From positions 1 to 64,000 of the forward strand of contig NZ_MCZZ01000105.1 of NCBI RefSeq assembly GCF_002875705.1: 64,000 bases of DNA. Reading direction: 5' to 3'. The notes beneath the pieces are model-generated. The model saw only the letters and a list, made by a program, of their open reading frames with translations, did no database searches and was not told the origin of the DNA. Source of the stretch: Vibrio sp. 10N.261.45.E2 (GTDB lineage Bacteria > Pseudomonadota > Gammaproteobacteria > Enterobacterales > Vibrionaceae). Position 1 is the first letter of the stretch. Each line of letters opens with the position of its first letter. Positions 56,296 to 64,000 of this stretch are shown here, one piece after another. A program made the position numbers and the translations under genes.

Positions 56296-58032
56296 CTATT
56301 TGGCTTCGATATGATCAATCATCAGCTGCAACGATTGGTTGCCGCGAAATTCGTTGATATCGAGCTTAAATGCAAGGTGAACGGTTTTCACGGAGGCATC
56401 AGGCCAGCGACGTAAATCGACATTAAAGGCAATACCGTCAATCATCACATTGGTTGGGTGGCCTTTGTACAACGGCTCGAGCATCAGTTTCAGGTGTTTT
56501 TCACCCACTAGCTTTTGGTGCAGCACTTTAAACTCACCGTCGAAGATGGGCTCAGGGAAAGCTTGCCCCCACGGGCCACCAGCACGCAGCGTTTCAGCAG
56601 TGTGCATCGAGAACTCTTCAGGTAACAGCTCACCATCAGACAAAATAATGCCCTTAAGTGCTGTTTCTCCAAGTTCATTCTTCACGACATCATTGAATAG
56701 TTTGCTGAAGCGTTCAAAGTCCTTTTCCATGATGGTTAAGCCAGCCGCCATTGCGTGGCCGCCAAACTTAAGAATCAAACCTGGATTTTGCGTATCAATT
56801 CGGTCTAAAGCATCACGCATGTGTAAACCCGGAATTGAGCGGCAAGAACCTTTGATACTGCCTTCCCCACCATCAGCAAACGCAATCACAGGGCGGTGGT
56901 ATTTGTCTTTGATACGCGAAGCCAAGATGCCAATGACACCTTGGTGCCAATCACGTTGAAATAACGCTAACCCCGAAGGCAGATCGTCTTTACCAAACTC
57001 AAGGCGCTCACAAAAAGCCATCGCCTCTTGCTTCATGCCTTCTTCGATCTCTTTACGCGTTTGGTTCAAGCCATCCAGCTCACTAGCCATTCGACGCGCG
57101 GCATGGATATTGTTGCTCATTAGCAGCTCAACACCAAAAGACATGTCATCCAGTCGGCCGGCCGCATTAATACGAGGGCCAAGTGCAAAACCAAAATCAG
57201 ACGCCACCAAACGCTTAGGGTCCCGCTTAGCAATTTCGATCAAGGCTTGAATACCCGGACGAGCTTTACCCGCACGAATACGTTGTAAACCTTGATGTAC
57301 CAAGATGCGGTTGTTCTCATCAAGAGGAACCACGTCGGCAACCGTACCTAGCGCCACAAGGTCAATCAACTCCATCAGCTTAGGCTCGGTCATGCCACGT
57401 CCTGCAAACCAATTCAGTTTACGCATGTGAACACACAGCGCCATCATCAGGTAGAACGCGACGCCAACACCCGCTAGGGCTTTAGACGGAAAAGCACAGC
57501 TCTCAAGGTTTGGGTTCACCATCGCATCAACCATTGGCAGTTCATTGCCCGGTAAGTGATGGTCGGTAACCAGAACTTCTAGTCCTTTCTCTTTGGCAAA
57601 GCGCACACCTTCGATCGAGGAGACACCATTATCAACCGTCATGATCACTTCAGCACCAAGCTCGATTGCCTGTTCGACAACCTCAGGGCTCAAGCCATAA
57701 CCATCTTCAAAACGGTTTGGTACCAGATAGTCAACGTTAGAGCTGCCGAGCATACGTAACGCTAAAACAGACAACGCCGAGCTGGTCGCGCCATCGGCAT
57801 CAAAATCACCAACAATGATGATGCGTTTTTGCTGCTGAATCGCTTTGAACAACAACTCAACCGCAGCATCAATGCCGCCCAGTTTTTGATAAGAGTGCAA
57901 GCCTTTCGCTGCTGTCTCTAGTTGATCGGCACTGTCGATTCCACGACTCACATAAATTCGCTTTAACAAGTCAGGTAAGTGAGCAGGTAAGACTGAAATG
58001 TCGACCTCAGGACGGCGTTGGATCTCTATCAT
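56296..58032 (-). CDS. recJ: RecJ, 5'-3' single-strand DNA exonuclease
   Basis: DHH-superfamily nuclease acting in RecF-pathway recombination, base excision and mismatch repair. Motif DFDADGATS is at about residues 79-87, and the DHH triad in VTDHHLPG near 157-164. The DHHA1 and OB regions follow (GGHAMAAG near 425). The 578-residue length equals the E. coli size (577). It is 78 bp downstream of dsbC on the same strand. Confidence 0.97.
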   Translation of the reverse strand: MIEIQRRPEVDISVLPAHLPDLLKRIYVSRGIDSADQLETAAKGLHSYQKLGGIDAAVELLFKAIQQQKRIIIVGDFDADGATSSALSVLALRMLGSSNVDYLVPNRFEDGYGLSPEVVEQAIELGAEVIMTVDNGVSSIEGVRFAKEKGLEVLVTDHHLPGNELPMVDAMVNPNLESCAFPSKALAGVGVAFYLMMALCVHMRKLNWFAGRGMTEPKLMELIDLVALGTVADVVPLDENNRILVHQGLQRIRAGKARPGIQALIEIAKRDPKRLVASDFGFALGPRINAAGRLDDMSFGVELLMSNNIHAARRMASELDGLNQTRKEIEEGMKQEAMAFCERLEFGKDDLPSGLALFQRDWHQGVIGILASRIKDKYHRPVIAFADGGEGSIKGSCRSIPGLHMRDALDRIDTQNPGLILKFGGHAMAAGLTIMEKDFERFSKLFNDVVKNELGETALKGIILSDGELLPEEFSMHTAETLRAGGPWGQAFPEPIFDGEFKVLHQKLVGEKHLKLMLEPLYKGHPTNVMIDGIAFNVDLRRWPDASVKTVHLAFKLDINEFRGNQSLQLMIDHIEAK

Positions 58033-58110
58033 ATGAAAATGGGCCCGATATCAATCAGGCCACTCCTTAAATCAAAAACATAGGGGAAATTGGCAATACA
58101 GAAAACGAGA

Positions 58111-58899
58111 TTATTGCTCTAAACGTTGAAGAAGTTGTGCTGGCGGTAAGTAACCACTCACCAACTCACCACTTGCTAGCACGATAGCTGGTGTTCCATT
58201 GATGCCAAGCTCTCGACCCAATTGGTATTGTTTAACAATGATCTGCTTTTGCTCTGCTAGGTCTTTACCAGACGCTGGCATTTGACGGTTTACTTTAGCG
58301 TCGTGCATAGCTGTTTTTGGATCATCAGATGCCCAGATTGCAGCCATTTGATCGGCAACTTGTCCTGTCGCACCTTGACGTGGGTAAGCCATGTAACGAA
58401 CCGTGATACCTAAGTCGTTGTAGCCTTGCATTTGGCTGTGCAGACGAACACAGTAGCCACACGTAATGTCAGTAAATACCGTCACAACATACTTTTCGTT
58501 ATCGGCTTTATATTCGATAACCGTATCCGACATCGCCGCAACTTTTTCAGCATTCAACGGAGCTTGACGCTCAGCCAAAACATCACTGAACTTACCGTTG
58601 TCATCCAAAGAGTAAAGTGTACCGGCTAGAAAGTGATCGCCCTCTGGAGAAGAAAAGATAATACCGCTGTTGGTTTGAACTTCTAAAAGACCATCGATAT
58701 CCGAAGGAACAATCTTATCGACTTTAATACCGATTTTTTCAAAACGCTTAGTTAACGCTGCAGTATCAATAGCTTGAGCTGGAGCAGCTTCTACGGCTGT
58801 TGATGTTGTTTCTACTTTCGCTTCTGATGCATTACATGCAGTAATCATGAGAGGAAGCGCTAATAGAGGAAGACGGCGTAATACGCTCATTAAGTTCAC
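58111..58899 (-). CDS. dsbC: DsbC, periplasmic disulfide isomerase, possibly lipidated
   Basis: V-shaped dimeric thiol isomerase that reshuffles wrong disulfides and is kept reduced by DsbD. The thioredoxin domain carries CGYC (near residues 148-151) and a cis-Pro in GINGTPAIVL. The N-terminus is odd: the signal sequence ends LMITAC followed by NASE, which fits a lipobox, whereas E. coli DsbC has an ordinary signal peptide. The residue after the Cys is Asn, which would predict the outer membrane. The 262 residues are longer than E. coli (236 precursor), mostly by the N-terminal linker. It lies between xerD and recJ, as in E. coli. Confidence 0.95.
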   Translation of the reverse strand: MNLMSVLRRLPLLALPLMITACNASEAKVETTSTAVEAAPAQAIDTAALTKRFEKIGIKVDKIVPSDIDGLLEVQTNSGIIFSSPEGDHFLAGTLYSLDDNGKFSDVLAERQAPLNAEKVAAMSDTVIEYKADNEKYVVTVFTDITCGYCVRLHSQMQGYNDLGITVRYMAYPRQGATGQVADQMAAIWASDDPKTAMHDAKVNRQMPASGKDLAEQKQIIVKQYQLGRELGINGTPAIVLASGELVSGYLPPAQLLQRLEQ

Positions 58900-58916
58900 C
58901 TTAAAAATAAATGGAT

Positions 58917-59831
58917 TTAAGCACGTGGGTGATGCTGCGCGTGAATTTGCTTCAGCCTTTCAGTCGCCACATGAGTATAAATTTGGGTTGTCGATAAGTC
59001 ACTATGCCCAAGCAACATCTGTACGACCCTGAGATCTGCCCCATAGTTCAGTAAATGAGTCGCAAAAGCGTGTCTCAATACGTGTGGTGACAATAATTCA
59101 GTGTCGATACCTGCAATCACCGAGTAATGCTTAATACGGTACCAGAACGTCTGACGGGTCATTTGCTTGGCACGCTTACTCGGAAAAACCACATCAGAGC
59201 TGTTTTCACCAAGCAGCTGAGGGCGACCTTGTTCAATAAATGTCTCTATCCAATCGACAGCATTTTCGCCCATGGGTACCAAGCGTTCTTTGCCACCCTT
59301 ACCAATAACACGCACCACGCCTTGTCTTAGGCTGATGTTTTCCATCGTCAAGCTAACGAGTTCTGTCACACGCAAACCGGTTGCATAGAGTAACTCAAGC
59401 ATCGCCTTATCGCGAAGCTCAATCGGATCGTTCGGATCTGGCGCATCAAGTAAAGCATCAACCTGCTCTTCGCTTAAATCTTTTGGCAAGCGTTGCGGCA
59501 GCTTAGGGCTGATCAACAAAGCACTTGGATCATCACCTCTGATTTTTTCGCGGTGTAAGTATTGGAACAAGCGGCGAATCGCCGACAACATACGAGCACG
59601 AGAAGTCTGCTTAAAATCGGCGTCGGCTAACCAACCTTGATAATCCTGTAACCCTGAAAGGCTAATAAAATCGAGACGGTAATTATTCTTTTCCATCCAC
59701 GTTAGAAGCTTAGACAAATCGGTTCGATACGAGACAAGCGTATTCTCTGATAACCCTCGCTCCATCCACATAGCATCTAAAAATTGCTCAACGAGACCGT
59801 GGTCTGCGCTCTGCCCTTGAGGCGACTGCAT
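58917..59831 (-). CDS. xerD: XerD, tyrosine recombinase for dif resolution
   Basis: With XerC resolves chromosome dimers at dif, switched on by FtsK. The SAM-like N-domain spans about 1-95. The catalytic domain has R in TGLRVTEL, K in GKGGKERLVP, HxxR in HVLRHAFATHLL, and nucleophile Y in TQIYTHV. The frame extends to 59879, but the ATG at 59831 gives 304 residues, close to E. coli (298); a GTG four codons earlier is an alternative. It is followed by dsbC and recJ, and is divergent from fldB, all as in E. coli. Confidence 0.95.
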   Translation of the reverse strand: MQSPQGQSADHGLVEQFLDAMWMERGLSENTLVSYRTDLSKLLTWMEKNNYRLDFISLSGLQDYQGWLADADFKQTSRARMLSAIRRLFQYLHREKIRGDDPSALLISPKLPQRLPKDLSEEQVDALLDAPDPNDPIELRDKAMLELLYATGLRVTELVSLTMENISLRQGVVRVIGKGGKERLVPMGENAVDWIETFIEQGRPQLLGENSSDVVFPSKRAKQMTRQTFWYRIKHYSVIAGIDTELLSPHVLRHAFATHLLNYGADLRVVQMLLGHSDLSTTQIYTHVATERLKQIHAQHHPRA

Positions 59832-59981
59832 AGTGTTACTCACAATATTGGAAACTATTTTGAGAGTATGCCAGAGCAAATATGAATGCCATAAAAATTA
59901 CGACTTGAGCGGATAATCGCTGCAATCGAACTCAATTTATGGTTAGAATTCGCCATCTGAAATTAAAATCGAACGTTTGCT

Positions 59982-60503
59982 ATGAAAATTGGATTATTTT
60001 ACGGCTCAACCACCTGCTACACAGAAATGGCAGCAGAGAAAATTCGCGGCATTATTGGTGAAGACCTAGTTGATATCCATAACGTGAAAGAAACCCCTCT
60101 TTCATTAATGGCGGACTACGACCTTTTATTACTAGGCATCTCGACTTGGGACTTTGGTGAAATCCAAGAAGATTGGAATGAGCTGTGGGAAGACATAGCA
60201 ACCACGCCAATGAAAGGCAAGGTTGTGGCTCTGTTTGGTTTAGGTGACCAAGAAGGCTACGGCGAATGGTTCCTAGATGCGATGGGTCTATTGCATGATG
60301 AACTGAAAACCGCTGGTGCAGAGTTTGTTGGCTTCTGGCCAAATGATGACAGCTACGAATTCGAAGCGTCTAAAGCGTTAACGGAAGACCAATCTCAATT
60401 CGTTGGCTTGGCGCTTGATGAAGATTCACAATACGAGCTTAGCGACGAGCGTATCGCGAGCTGGGTTGAGCAAGTGCTGGTTGAATACAGCGAAAAGCTA
60501 TAA
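59982..60503 (+). CDS. fldB: FldB, flavodoxin 2
   Basis: FMN-binding electron carrier of 173 residues, starting [21 protein letters not shown] with the phosphate-binding loop at 8-14. FMN-stacking regions [12 protein letters not shown] and [12 protein letters not shown] follow. The length equals E. coli FldB (173), and its location divergent from xerD identifies it as FldB rather than FldA. A strong stem-loop terminator follows. Confidence 0.95.
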   Translation: MKIGLFYGSTTCYTEMAAEKIRGIIGEDLVDIHNVKETPLSLMADYDLLLLGISTWDFGEIQEDWNELWEDIATTPMKGKVVALFGLGDQEGYGEWFLDAMGLLHDELKTAGAEFVGFWPNDDSYEFEASKALTEDQSQFVGLALDEDSQYELSDERIASWVEQVLVEYSEKL

Positions 60504-60551
60504 GCGAATATTCGCTCTCGAAGACCTATTCATATAAAAACACACAGAATA

Positions 60552-60591
60552 CAAAAAGGCCTCATTACTGCGAAGTAATGAGGCCTTTTCT
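60552..60591. terminator. bidirectional terminator between fldB and brnQ
   Basis: Sixteen-bp perfect stem (AAAAGGCCTCATTACT with its complement) around GCGA, ending in T4 on one side and A5 on the other. Confidence 0.92.
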
Positions 60592-60624
60592 ATGTCTAGT
60601 GATTGTTTAATCTCAACGGAAAGA

Positions 60625-61938
60625 TTAAATCGTCTCTTCAGCCATCTCTTGCTCTGTTGATTTACCAACGAAGAACATACAGATGATTGCAGCAGTTGTT
60701 GGAAGCAACCAACCCATACCGATCTCAAACAGTGGCAGCATCTTAAGTGCAGACACATCCACACCCGCTACTTTAGCGCCATCAATAAGAGCAAACATCA
60801 GTGACACTAATACCACTACGCGGTAAGCCGCTTTTGGATTAGGGAAACGGCTACGCAAGAATGTCAGAGCAACCAACGCGATAGCGACTGGGTACAGTGC
60901 AAACAACACTGGAACAGAAAGAGAAATCAGTTGAGAAAGGCCAACGTTCGCAACGGTTGCACAAGCTACACCGTTGATGATTACCCAAGTCTTGTAAGAC
61001 AGAGGCGTTAGCGAGCTGAAGTAATCAGAACATGCTGACACTAGGCCAATCGCCGTTGTTAGACACGCTAATAGCACGATAACAGAAAGCACTAACTGAC
61101 CAGAAGGACCAAACAAGGATTGAACGTATAGGCTTAAGATAGCGCCGCCATTGTCTGCACCCGCAGCTACTGTTGCACTTGTTGCGCCTAGGAAGAACAG
61201 AGAGATGTAAACGAACGCTAGACCCGCTGCAGCAATACAACCCGCGCTAATTAGGTACTTAGTCGTCGCAGCACGGTCAGTAATGCCCTTGCTACGAATC
61301 GCATCAACAATCAGCATACCAAACATCAAAGAAGCAAAAGTATCCATGGTGTTATAGCCTTCAAGGAAACCTTTAGTCAGTGGCTGAGTGATGTACTCAC
61401 CGTGAGCCGCAAGAACATCGCCTTGAGGGTTAACGAATACAGCAATCGCCAGTACAACCAAACCAACGAATAGTACAGGAGTCAGTACCTTGCCAATCAC
61501 GTCAATAAGCTTACCTTGCGACCAAGAGAAGAACATCGCCACTACAAAAAATGCAATCGAAAAGAGAGTTAGGTGAGCTTGAGAGGCATCGATGAAGAAC
61601 GGTTTCACCGCCATCTCATAGGCAACAAGGCCAGTACGTGGTGCAGCAAATGCAGGACCGATAATGATAAAGATCAGCACAGCCATGATGGTTGCAGCTT
61701 GCTTTGGAAGATCTTTAGTTAAGTGACCCCAAGAACCACCCGCCACGGCAACAGCTACAATCGTGATTAACGGCAGACCAACGGCAGTCAGCAGAAAACC
61801 AGACATCGCTGGAAGAAAGTGGTCACCAGCCAATTGGCCAGCTAGAGGTGGGAAGATGATGTTACCCGCACCCAAGAAAAACGCAAAAAGCATAAAGCCC
61901 AATGCCATTATATCTGTTAGTTTTAGACTCTGTTTCAC
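60625..61938 (-). CDS. brnQ: BrnQ, branched-chain amino acid:cation symporter
   Basis: LIVCS-family inner-membrane carrier for Leu, Ile and Val, usually Na+-coupled in Vibrio. About twelve TM segments lie in 437 residues, with the N-terminal motif FFLGAGNIIFPPLAG and the GFLEGYNTMDTFASLMFG segment. The length equals E. coli BrnQ (439). It stands alone, convergent with fldB. About 314 bp separate it from trmN6; Lrp-type control is known for the family but no site could be assigned. Confidence 0.95.
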   Translation of the reverse strand: MKQSLKLTDIMALGFMLFAFFLGAGNIIFPPLAGQLAGDHFLPAMSGFLLTAVGLPLITIVAVAVAGGSWGHLTKDLPKQAATIMAVLIFIIIGPAFAAPRTGLVAYEMAVKPFFIDASQAHLTLFSIAFFVVAMFFSWSQGKLIDVIGKVLTPVLFVGLVVLAIAVFVNPQGDVLAAHGEYITQPLTKGFLEGYNTMDTFASLMFGMLIVDAIRSKGITDRAATTKYLISAGCIAAAGLAFVYISLFFLGATSATVAAGADNGGAILSLYVQSLFGPSGQLVLSVIVLLACLTTAIGLVSACSDYFSSLTPLSYKTWVIINGVACATVANVGLSQLISLSVPVLFALYPVAIALVALTFLRSRFPNPKAAYRVVVLVSLMFALIDGAKVAGVDVSALKMLPLFEIGMGWLLPTTAAIICMFFVGKSTEQEMAEETI

Positions 61939-62252
61939 AGATAATCCTTAATTATATTTATGAATTTATGTTGTGCTTACATGAATGTTACAGCTCAAAG
62001 CTGCCAATCAATCTATAAAATAGTCGCGCATAATGACGAAACACTTGGCTAGCTGCAAGTCACCACACAAAAACACCATATAAATTTGCATATGAGATTA
62101 AAAAGCAGTGGATTCCACTAGATATGAAAAAATAGCCACAATTATAAACTAACCATAATTCACAACAATAGTTTCTAAAGCAGAACATTGATCCATACAA
62201 GCGGTTAACAATAGAGCTAATCACTTAAAATATCTCGATACTCAGAACATTA
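61939..62252. other. brnQ-trmN6 divergent intergenic region
   Basis: A/T-rich 314 bp between divergent genes. I see several TATAA-like elements but no operator or RNA gene that I can name. Confidence 0.4.
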
Positions 62253-62981
62253 ATGAAAGACAAAATCGTGCAGACTAAAAGCTTCAATTTTAAACAATTC
62301 TCAATTTACGGTGGACAAAGCGGTATGCCAGTCAGTACCGATGGCGTGCTACTTGGCGCGTGGGTATGCCTGCCACAAAGATCATGTGTACTCGATATTG
62401 GAACAGGGACAGGTCTGCTAGCCTTGATGGCAGCGCAGCGTTTTGAGGATGCATTAATCTCTGCGGTAGATATTGATCAACACGCCATTGATGCTGCCAC
62501 AGTCAATATTGAACAGTCACCTTGGCAAGATCGCATCTCCCTTCATCACGGCAGCGTGTTAACGGCCGATTTTCCACAAAGATTTGATGCGATCATCTGT
62601 AACCCGCCCTACTTCAACTCAGGAGAACAAGCACAGCAAAGCCAAAGAGCGACCGCCAGACACACCGACAGCTTGGATCATCTAGCGCTTGCCCAGCGTT
62701 GTTTCGAGATAACCACTGAGACAGCCACCGCCAGTTTCATCCTGCCTACTCCTGAGGGAGAAGGCTTTATCAAGCTTGCCGAGCTATGTGGTTGGTATCT
62801 AGCAAAACGTCTGGACGTGAAAACGACGGACAAAAAGCCAGCAAGTCGAATTTTGTTTGAGTTATCTAAAGATCCTACTTGCAAGCAAGATTTGCAGCGC
62901 GAATCGCTTACCATTCACCACCAAGGTGGTTATAGCGAAGCATTTATTGCGCTCACGAAAGATTTTTATCTCAAGATGTAG
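62253..62981 (+). CDS. trmN6: TrmN6 (YfiC), tRNA1(Val) A37 N6-methyltransferase
   Basis: Adds N6-methyl to adenosine 37 of tRNA1-Val using SAM. Motif [17 protein letters not shown] is at about residues 46-61, and the NPPYF catalytic motif at about 114-118. The 242-residue length matches YfiC (245). It starts [20 protein letters not shown]. It is followed 107 bp later by srmB on the same strand; in E. coli the two genes are also neighbours. Confidence 0.95.
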   Translation: MKDKIVQTKSFNFKQFSIYGGQSGMPVSTDGVLLGAWVCLPQRSCVLDIGTGTGLLALMAAQRFEDALISAVDIDQHAIDAATVNIEQSPWQDRISLHHGSVLTADFPQRFDAIICNPPYFNSGEQAQQSQRATARHTDSLDHLALAQRCFEITTETATASFILPTPEGEGFIKLAELCGWYLAKRLDVKTTDKKPASRILFELSKDPTCKQDLQRESLTIHHQGGYSEAFIALTKDFYLKM

Positions 62982-63088
62982 CAAATACCATGTGATCCTA
63001 ATCACTAATGCTTCTATAATGTCCGACTACTCTTTTTTATCGTCTGCTTTTTGAGGCAGAAACATTTATTGCTTGTGGAGAAACAACA

Positions 63089-64000
63089 GTGATCAGAACC
63101 TTTGCAGAACTCGATCTAAACCAAGAGCTGCTTAAAGCAATTGACGAAATGGGCTACGAACGTCCAACACAGATACAAGCTGAAGCAATCCCACAAGCGT
63201 TAGATGGAAGAGACGTTTTGGCTTCTGCGCCAACAGGTACTGGTAAGACAGCTTCATTTGTATTGCCAGCACTGCAATACCTACTGGATTTCCCACGTAA
63301 GAAATCTGGCCCTGCACGTATGCTTATCCTGACGCCAACGCGTGAGCTAGCAATGCAGATCACCGAACAAGCGCGTGAGCTTGCTAAATACACTAGCCTA
63401 AATATCTTTACGATCACGGGCGGTGTTATGTACCAAGAGCACGCTGATATCTTAAGCACAACTCAGGATATCGTAGTAGCAACACCGGGCCGTTTGATGG
63501 AATACATTGAAGGCGAGCGTTTTGACTGCCGTGCGATTGAATGGCTAGTTCTAGATGAAGCCGACCGCATGCTAGACATGGGCTTTGGACCTGTTGTTGA
63601 CCGTCTGTCTGCAGAGTGTCGCTGGCGTAAACAAACTTTACTTTTCTCAGCAACGCTAGAAGGTAAAGGCATTGAAGGCTTCACTGAAGATCTACTAAAC
63701 AACCCAGCGGAGATCGATGCGAAATCATCACTTCGTGAGCGTAAGAAGATCACTCAGTGGTACCACCGTGCAGACACAGCAGAGCACAAGCTGAACATCC
63801 TAAAGCACATCATCACAGAACAAGCTGAACGCAGCATCGTGTTCTTGAAGACGCGTGATCGTCTTGGTGATCTACGAGCTCAACTTGAAAGCGCGCAAAT
63901 CCCATGTGCGTGGATCCAAGGTGAAATGCCTCAAGATCGTCGTAACAACGCAATTGCTCGTTTCCGTGACGGCTCTGTAAACGTACTACTAGCGACTGAC
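63089..64000 (+). CDS. srmB: SrmB, DEAD-box RNA helicase (5' part, runs off window)
   Basis: ATP-dependent RNA helicase for 50S subunit assembly. The start is a GTG at 63089 with GTGGAG eight bases upstream; no stop occurs before the window end, so 304 codons are seen. Visible motifs are the Q motif (GYERPTQIQ), I (APTGTGKT), Ia (PTRELA), II (DEAD), III (SAT), IV region (SIVFLKTRD) and the beginning of V, where the window ends at LATD. The MIRTFAELDLNQELL start and the trmN6 neighbour point to SrmB rather than RhlE or DeaD. Confidence 0.93.
   Translation, partial: MIRTFAELDLNQELLKAIDEMGYERPTQIQAEAIPQALDGRDVLASAPTGTGKTASFVLPALQYLLDFPRKKSGPARMLILTPTRELAMQITEQARELAKYTSLNIFTITGGVMYQEHADILSTTQDIVVATPGRLMEYIEGERFDCRAIEWLVLDEADRMLDMGFGPVVDRLSAECRWRKQTLLFSATLEGKGIEGFTEDLLNNPAEIDAKSSLRERKKITQWYHRADTAEHKLNILKHIITEQAERSIVFLKTRDRLGDLRAQLESAQIPCAWIQGEMPQDRRNNAIARFRDGSVNVLLATD

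Noticed and set aside
56450..56959. 169-codon open frame antisense to recJ
   Set aside because: It is a shadow of the high-confidence recJ coding region; composition is Ser/Pro-rich noise and no ribosome-binding site is evident.

Overview
The window looks like a stretch of the large chromosome of a Vibrio, most probably of the Splendidus clade. The evidence is HlyU next to NhaR and an NptA-type Na+/phosphate transporter, VpsR next to lysS, a LytS/LytTR pyruvate-type system with a short CstA transporter, and an rrn leader with gammaproteobacterial boxA/boxC sequences. Gene content is almost entirely conserved core. I see no prophage, insertion sequence, integron, CRISPR array, tRNA gene or defence island. 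The most interesting signals are in non-coding DNA.

Layout. 1-560: leader and two promoters of a leftward rRNA operon whose 16S gene lies just outside the window, preceded by the clpB terminator. 560-8200: clpB, pgeF and rluD (minus), then bamD, an MltF-like lytic transglycosylase and raiA (plus). 8230-9601: pheA with its leader peptide pheL and a full attenuator. 9936-18785: a GGDEF/EAL protein, yjjX, trpR and slt (minus), ettA, a PilZ protein and an M23 peptidase. 18936-21238: the aroF-tyrA operon behind a perfect TyrR box. 21485-25120: peptidoglycan recycling genes nagZ, anmK and murQ, plus a small lipoprotein. 25121-29688: a CstA-family transporter behind a helically phased array of ACCACT repeats, then its LytS-type kinase and LytTR regulator. 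29813-37709: murJ, ribF, ileS, lspA, fkpB and ispH, all leftward. 37961-42000: rpsT, hlyU, nhaR, nptA and an unknown membrane protein. 42216-49046: a ToxR-like regulator, then rppH-ptsP-TauE/SafE-lgt-thyA as a leftward cluster. 49047-49662: an intergenic region with about ten DnaA boxes, in the same position (mutH/rppH) as E. coli DARS2. 49663-53076: mutH, three small proteins and vpsR. 53349-60503: lysS, prfB (with programmed frameshift), recJ, dsbC and xerD leftward, fldB rightward. 60625-64000: brnQ, trmN6 and the 5' part of srmB.

How it works together. Aromatic amino acid synthesis is controlled here in three visible ways: Phe-codon attenuation (pheA), TyrR operators (aroF-tyrA) and the TrpR gene itself. 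Envelope functions are dense: BamD, two lytic transglycosylases, NagZ/AnmK/MurQ recycling, an M23 hydrolase, the MurJ flippase, LspA and Lgt. Gene order matches several separate E. coli blocks (rrsG-clpB-yfiH-rluD-bamD, ettA-slt-trpR-yjjX, nhaR-rpsT-ribF-ileS-lspA-fkpB-ispH, mutH-rppH-ptsP-lgt-thyA, lysS-prfB-recJ-dsbC-xerD-fldB). That synteny strengthens the calls. Several start codons were moved from the longest open frame to the position supported by a Shine-Dalgarno and family alignment. No search could be run, so all family assignments come from recognised sequence features and gene order.
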